64,000 nucleotides of DNA, from NCBI RefSeq assembly GCF_014524545.1, contig NZ_CP053557.1, positions 1,265,501 to 1,329,500 of the forward strand. The letters run 5' to 3'. Each line of letters opens with the position of its first letter. Position 1 is the first letter of the stretch. Both the position numbers and the translations under genes were made by a program. Shown piece after piece: positions 60,049 through 64,000 of the stretch. The notes under the pieces are model-generated. The model searched no databases. It saw only the letters and a program-made list of their open reading frames with translations, and was not told where the DNA came from. This DNA comes from Exiguobacterium sp. Helios. GTDB taxonomy: Bacteria > Bacillota > Bacilli > Exiguobacteriales > Exiguobacteriaceae.

Positions 60049-61872
60049 ATGGGAATCATTCGGGAACTATCCGATTCGCTTGCGAACCGGATTGCGGCAG
60101 GTGAGGTCGTCGAACGCCCTGCCTCCGTCGTCAAGGAACTGGTTGAAAATGCGCTCGATGCGGGTGCGACACAAATCGATGTCGAACTGGAAGAAGCGGG
60201 AATGAAGCGGATGACGATCCGCGACAACGGACACGGTTTTTATCCGGAAGACGCGGAACTGGCGTTTGTCCGGCACGCGACAAGCAAAATAAAGGATGAA
60301 CACGATTTATTCCGCATCAAGACGCTTGGATTCCGCGGCGAAGCCTTGGCGTCGATTGCATCTGTCAGTAAAGTCACCTTAAAGACGAAACGGGAAGAGC
60401 AGGAAGGGATTCAGCTGACACTTGACTGCGGACGGCTGACGAATCGGTCGGCGATTGCCATGAACCGGGGGACGGAGCTGACGGTCGAGCAACTGTTCTT
60501 TAATACACCGGCCCGACTGAAGTATTTGAAGACGACACATACGGAACTGGCCGCCATCACGGACATTTTGAACCGGGTCGCTTTTGCCCATCCGGAAGTC
60601 AAACTGTACGCGGTTCACGAAGGAAAAGTCTTGATTCAGACCAATGGTTCGGGTGACGTCCGGCAGGCACTTGCCAGTGTCTACGGGCATCAGACGATTC
60701 AGGGAACGCTTGTCGCAACCGGTACGACGGCTGATTATCAGTTGACGTGTCATCTTGTGAAGCCGGAAGTGACCCGGGCATCGAAAAATTACATCACCTT
60801 GATCTTAAACGGACGTTCGGTCAAAAACTTTGCCCTGACGCAAGCCGTTTTAAACGGCTATCACACGTTGTTGCCGATTGGGCGTTTTCCGATTGCTGTC
60901 ATCGAAGTGACGATGGATCCGTTGTTGATTGATGTCAATGTCCACCCGGCGAAACGGGAAGTCCGTCTGTCAAAGGAGGCGGAACTCTGTCAATTGATTC
61001 AGGAGACAATCCGCTTAACGCTCAGCCGGCAGACGTTGATTCCGAAAGTGACACCGCCGAAACCTAAAAAAGATCCGAGTACGCAGGAAAAATTAGAATT
61101 TTCCTATGTGGCGGAGCCGGTCGAGGAATTGTCTTCCCGGTCTGTGTGGAATTATCCGATTCCGAAACGGACCGAAGCCGGGAACGAGCCTGTCCCGTCA
61201 GGCAGCCGGATTCAAAAACCGGACCAATCAATCGAAGTACTGCATGAACCAGTCCCGGAACAAGTGGAACAGCCGGCCGCGACGGGTCCGAAGTTTCCGC
61301 ATCTCGATGTCATCGGACAGCTCCATTCGTCTTATATCGTCTGTTCGGGAGCGGACGGGATGTATCTGATTGATCAGCATGCCGCGCAGGAACGGATTAA
61401 ATATGAGACCTATAAGGTCATGTTCGGTCGTCCGCTTGAGCAGAAGCAACAGTTGTTGTTGCCGTATACTTTTGAGATTGCGAGTGACGATATGCGGCGG
61501 ATGGAGGAAGTTTTGCCGCTACTGCGTGATGTCGGGATCGAACTCGAAGCTTTTGGTCCACAAAGCTTCATCGTCCGGGAAGTCCCGACCTGGTTCCCGT
61601 CGCACCGGCAGGAAGAGACAATCCAGGAATTGATGGATGAAGCCCTGATGAAACGAAAAGTCGACCTGGAAACGTACCGGGAAGATGCGGCGATCATGAT
61701 GGCATGTAAAAAATCGATCAAAGCCAATCATCCGCTGAATCATGAGATGATGCGGCAGTTGATCGTCGACCTCGCTAAAACCGAGATGCCGTTCACTTGT
61801 CCGCACGGCCGACCGGTCATCATCGAATGGACGACGTATGAACTCGAAAAACTGTTTAAACGGATTATGTGA
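60049..61872 (+). CDS. mutL: DNA mismatch repair protein MutL
   Basis: ATPase and nicking endonuclease of mismatch repair. The 607-residue protein has GHKL motifs ENALDAGAT, RDNGHGF and GFRGEALASI in the N-terminal half, and a variable linker (about 340-420). The C-terminal half has the endonuclease motif DQHAAQERIKYE (442-453), and a zinc-site motif with C584 in CPHGRP. The endonuclease motif shows that this organism nicks with MutL and needs no MutH. AAGGAGG precedes the ATG, 14 nt after mutS. Confidence 0.97.
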   Translation: MGIIRELSDSLANRIAAGEVVERPASVVKELVENALDAGATQIDVELEEAGMKRMTIRDNGHGFYPEDAELAFVRHATSKIKDEHDLFRIKTLGFRGEALASIASVSKVTLKTKREEQEGIQLTLDCGRLTNRSAIAMNRGTELTVEQLFFNTPARLKYLKTTHTELAAITDILNRVAFAHPEVKLYAVHEGKVLIQTNGSGDVRQALASVYGHQTIQGTLVATGTTADYQLTCHLVKPEVTRASKNYITLILNGRSVKNFALTQAVLNGYHTLLPIGRFPIAVIEVTMDPLLIDVNVHPAKREVRLSKEAELCQLIQETIRLTLSRQTLIPKVTPPKPKKDPSTQEKLEFSYVAEPVEELSSRSVWNYPIPKRTEAGNEPVPSGSRIQKPDQSIEVLHEPVPEQVEQPAATGPKFPHLDVIGQLHSSYIVCSGADGMYLIDQHAAQERIKYETYKVMFGRPLEQKQQLLLPYTFEIASDDMRRMEEVLPLLRDVGIELEAFGPQSFIVREVPTWFPSHRQEETIQELMDEALMKRKVDLETYREDAAIMMACKKSIKANHPLNHEMMRQLIVDLAKTEMPFTCPHGRPVIIEWTTYELEKLFKRIM

Positions 61873-61875
61873 CGA

Positions 61876-61918
61876 AAGAAGAGGCATCTGTCTTAAGACA
61901 GGAGGCTCTTCTTTTTTT
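61876..61918 (+). terminator. Terminator after mutL
   Basis: Two-part stem: AAGAAGAG/CTCTTCTT outer (61876-61883 with 61906-61913) and CTGTC/GACAG inner, then a T run. Confidence 0.88.
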
Positions 61919-61985
61919 GTGCTAGGACAGAAAAAGAAGGGAACTGCTGTGAGAACGGTTACTTATATAAATCCGGGTAATTTCA

Positions 61986-62014
61986 TTGATTGTTCACAAA
62001 CTGAGGCGGATAAT
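61986..62014 (+). promoter_or_regulatory. Probable promoter of the lrgAB-like pair
   Basis: TTGATT (61986-61991), 17-bp spacer, GATAAT (62009-62014). A cre-like sequence with two mismatches lies upstream at 61950-61963. Confidence 0.45.
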
Positions 62015-62048
62015 AGTACCCGAATACGTTAAACAAGGGGAAATCATT

Positions 62049-62438
62049 ATGCGTTCAAAATTATTATTGAGTGTGACAATCCTACTGCAGATTGTCCTCA
62101 TTTCCTGTTTCGCCATGATCGGGGATGTTGTGAGTACAGGACTGCAGTTGCCGTTACCCGGAAATATCATCGGCTTGATTTTATTGTATCTGGCATTAAA
62201 AAGCCGGCTGCTCAAAATCAGCTACGTCGAGCACGGGGGACGGGTCCTGTTGCTCGTCATGCCGCTATTTTTTGTACCGGCCTTATCCGGTATCATGGAT
62301 TACACGGTTTTCATGCGTCAATCCGGCCTTCAGGTCCTGATCATCCTGATCATCAGCAGTCTGTTGACATTAACCGGATCCGCTTTTCTCGTCGATCGAT
62401 TGGCCCGACGCAAAGAGGGGGTCGATGCCCATGAGTGA
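62049..62438 (+). CDS. CidA/LrgA family membrane protein
   Basis: A 129-residue protein with four membrane helices and the family segment LPLPGNIIGLILLYLAL. Members were described as holin-like; B. subtilis homologues (PftA) with their LrgB partner import pyruvate. ATG at 62049 has AAGGGG 8 nt upstream; a longer frame from 61986 overlaps the promoter. It overlaps the LrgB-like gene by 8 nt. Confidence 0.9.
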   Translation: MRSKLLLSVTILLQIVLISCFAMIGDVVSTGLQLPLPGNIIGLILLYLALKSRLLKISYVEHGGRVLLLVMPLFFVPALSGIMDYTVFMRQSGLQVLIILIISSLLTLTGSAFLVDRLARRKEGVDAHE

Positions 62439-63111
62439 AGGACTATTTTGGCTGGTATTGACGACTTTGCTGTTTGGCGGCGCGTTTTGGTTGTACCGGG
62501 CGTTTCCGTTTGTCTGGACGCTGCCGATTTTGACCGTGACGGCGGCCGTGATTGTCATCTTATCGCTCAGCGGTACGACGCACGCTGTATACATGTCAGG
62601 CGGACAGTATTTATCACGGATGCTCGGACCGGCCATTACAGCATTTGCGATTCCGTTGTATCAGGTCCGGCATCATGTCCGGAAGTTTTTACCGGAAATC
62701 GCACTTGGTGTCGGGATTGGAACCATCATTGCCCTGACATCCGACTTACTGCTTGGTCTGTTATTGCATCTTGGCCGGACGACCAATCTTGCTTTGTTAC
62801 CAAAGTCGGTGACATTGCCTGTTGCTTTGGCGATTTCGGAACGATCCGGCGGCACGCTTGCTTTAACCGCGACCTTTGTTCTTGTGACAGGGCTTGTCGG
62901 TTCGATTGTCGGTCCGTGCCTGATGACAGGGCTCCGGATCCGTCATTTTGTCGGACGCGGTGTCGGACTGGCATCGATTGCCCATGTCATGGGAGCGACG
63001 AAATCAATGAGTCTCGATCAGCGGGAAGGGGCGGTTGGTTTACTGACGATGATTTTGACGGCAATTCTCGCCAGCGTCCTTGCACCGTGGATCATTCAAA
63101 TTGTATATTAA
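62431..63111 (+). CDS. LrgB/CidB family membrane protein
   Basis: A 226-residue polytopic protein with LrgB signatures: GPAITAFAIPLYQ, LLPKSVTLPVALAISE, GLASIAHVMGATKSM. It is the partner of the LrgA-like protein, in a probable pyruvate or small-metabolite transporter or a lysis-control system. ATG at 62431 has GAGGGGG 9 nt upstream; an ATG at 62425 is too close to that site. Confidence 0.9.
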   Translation: MSEGLFWLVLTTLLFGGAFWLYRAFPFVWTLPILTVTAAVIVILSLSGTTHAVYMSGGQYLSRMLGPAITAFAIPLYQVRHHVRKFLPEIALGVGIGTIIALTSDLLLGLLLHLGRTTNLALLPKSVTLPVALAISERSGGTLALTATFVLVTGLVGSIVGPCLMTGLRIRHFVGRGVGLASIAHVMGATKSMSLDQREGAVGLLTMILTAILASVLAPWIIQIVY

Positions 63112-63155
63112 AGGAAACTCCTGCCGAGGAAAGATAAAGGTGGTATATCCGGACA

Positions 63156-63731
63156 ATGATTATTTGGGTCAATGGTACATTCGGTGTCGGTAAAACGACG
63201 GCTGCCCGAGGATTACAGCAACGAATCACAGGCTCGTATTTATTTGACCCTGAGTTGACAGGTCAACTGTTACGCCAACAGCTTCCGCAAGAGAACCAGG
63301 CTGATGATTTTCAAGATGAGCCGCTTTGGCGCCGGTTGAATTTGTTAATGCTCGAACAACTGGATCAAGGTTCTGCCGTCATCATCGTACCGATGACGTT
63401 AACAAATAGTACGTATTTTGAAGAAATCATCGGGACGTTAAGAAAAAACGGACACCATGTTCACCATGTAGCATTGATGGCGAGTCCGAAAACCGTCAGA
63501 CGACGGTTGCGAAGCCGGTTTGAACGCGGACAGTCCTGGGGCGGGAAACAAGCCGAGGACCGGTTGCGTGAGCTTTCCCATCCGCTCTTCTCGCATCATC
63601 TCCAGACGGACGGGATGTCGAAACAGCAAATCGTTGATGCCATCGGATTAGTCTGTAATCTCCGGTTATTGCCGCCACGGAGCGTAAGAGACAGGATTGA
63701 AACGGCAGGATTGAGGGAAATAAAGGTGTGA
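63156..63731 (+). CDS. P-loop ATPase similar to tunicamycin-resistance protein TmrB
   Basis: A 191-residue P-loop protein with Walker A WVNGTFGVGKTT (4-15). It resembles B. subtilis TmrB along its length (MIIWVNGTFG, DDFQDEPLWRRLN, VIIVPMTLTNSTYFEEIIG, SHHLQTDGMS). TmrB confers tunicamycin resistance, reportedly by binding the drug at the membrane. Here the function could be antibiotic tolerance or a small-molecule kinase. It lies 44 nt after the LrgB-like gene and may share its transcript. A 16-bp hairpin overlaps its stop codon. Confidence 0.85.
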   Translation: MIIWVNGTFGVGKTTAARGLQQRITGSYLFDPELTGQLLRQQLPQENQADDFQDEPLWRRLNLLMLEQLDQGSAVIIVPMTLTNSTYFEEIIGTLRKNGHHVHHVALMASPKTVRRRLRSRFERGQSWGGKQAEDRLRELSHPLFSHHLQTDGMSKQQIVDAIGLVCNLRLLPPRSVRDRIETAGLREIKV

Positions 63732-63769
63732 TGCGAAACGAAAGTCTCGCATCACACCTTTATTTTTAT
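63721..63769 (+). terminator. Terminator after the TmrB-like gene
   Basis: Perfect 16-bp stem (63721-63736 with 63747-63762) followed by TTTTT. Confidence 0.93.
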
Positions 63770-63794
63770 AGTTTTAGTAGGAGGCTTTAGCAAT

Positions 63795-64000
63795 ATGAAA
63801 CAATGGATGACTGAAAAACTAGGGAGACAGCTGATGGCGGTATTTTACAGCGTGTTTGCCTGGAGTGTACTCACATCTGTCGCCAGTTATCTTTATATCG
63901 ACAATTCGGCTGGTCAGACGAAGGAACAAGTACTTGCTCAACTGCAACAAACCCAGTGGTTCTGGTTTTTGAACTTATTGATTTTTCTTTTATGCTTATT
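63795..64000 (+). CDS. Membrane protein, 5' part only
   Basis: ATG at 63795 has TAGGAGG upstream and opens a frame that runs off the window after 68 codons. Two hydrophobic segments are seen (about 14-34 and 58-68) with a short, partly charged loop between them (IDNSAGQTKEQVLAQLQQ). This resembles the sensor region of some histidine kinases, but no diagnostic motif is inside the window. Confidence 0.7.
   Translation, partial: MKQWMTEKLGRQLMAVFYSVFAWSVLTSVASYLYIDNSAGQTKEQVLAQLQQTQWFWFLNLLIFLLCL

Noticed and set aside
62448-63137. 229-codon plus-strand open frame overlapping the LrgB-like gene
   Set aside because: It lies in another frame of a clear LrgB gene, is rich in C/D/R as expected of a shifted membrane-protein frame, and has no start signals.
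1-64000. Insertion sequences, phage genes, CRISPR arrays, tRNA or rRNA genes
   Set aside because: No transposase, integrase other than XerD, regularly spaced repeat, or tRNA/rRNA-like sequence was recognised.

Overview
This window looks like a chromosomal segment of a low-to-mid GC Gram-positive bacterium of class Bacilli. Gene content, purine-rich ribosome binding sites, frequent TTG/GTG starts and long runs of Bacillus-like gene order (nudF-fur-xerD-deoB-punA; ribT-ypuF-scpA-scpB-rluB-resABCDE; ymfF-ymfH-ymfI-ymfK-ymfM-pgsA-cinA-recA-rny-ymdB-spoVS; tdh-kbl; ricA-mutS-mutL) all point there. Sporulation genes that interrupt these runs in Bacillus subtilis are missing, which fits a non-sporulating member such as Exiguobacterium. 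That genus call is an inference from gene order; no rRNA or tRNA gene is present to test it. No phage, insertion sequence or CRISPR array was seen.

Layout. 0-3 kb: end of an Hpt-domain gene, cheV (minus strand) and gapN with a CcpA cre-like site. 3.0-9.5 kb: one tightly packed eight-gene run (MBL hydrolase, SDR, YnjB-like lipoprotein, two permeases, ATPase, YnjF-like CDP-alcohol phosphatidyltransferase, Nudix hydrolase). 9.6-12.6 kb: PadR regulator, an unknown protein, a DJ-1/PfpI protein and an aldo/keto reductase. 12.7-18.4 kb: nudF, fur, xerD and the nucleoside salvage genes deoB-punA-pdp. 18.5-23.9 kb: MccF-like peptidase, ppiB, PfpI protein, ribT, ypuF (minus), scpA-scpB-rluB. 24.0-30.5 kb: cytochrome c biogenesis and redox signalling (resABCDE), then a PduO-type cobalamin adenosyltransferase. 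30.5-36.2 kb: M16 peptidase pair, SDR, YmfK, RodZ-like YmfM and pgsA. 36.3-46.7 kb: cinA, recA (LexA box), rny, ymdB, spoVS, korAB, tdh-kbl. 46.8-56.9 kb: an accessory block with a Fur-controlled siderophore ABC importer, a lipoprotein/hydrolase fusion, a CrtI-like oxidoreductase, a DUF445 protein and AlkA. 57.0-64.0 kb: ricA, mutS-mutL, an LrgA/LrgB pair, a TmrB-like ATPase and the start of a membrane protein.

The best candidates for something undescribed are the 3.0-9.5 kb operon, which joins an uptake transporter to phospholipid-headgroup chemistry, and the 51.2-54.2 kb pair, in which a lipid-anchored extracytoplasmic domain and an alpha/beta hydrolase are fused across two membrane helices and overlap a FAD desaturase-like gene. 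All functions are assigned by reading motifs and remembered homologues, without database searches.
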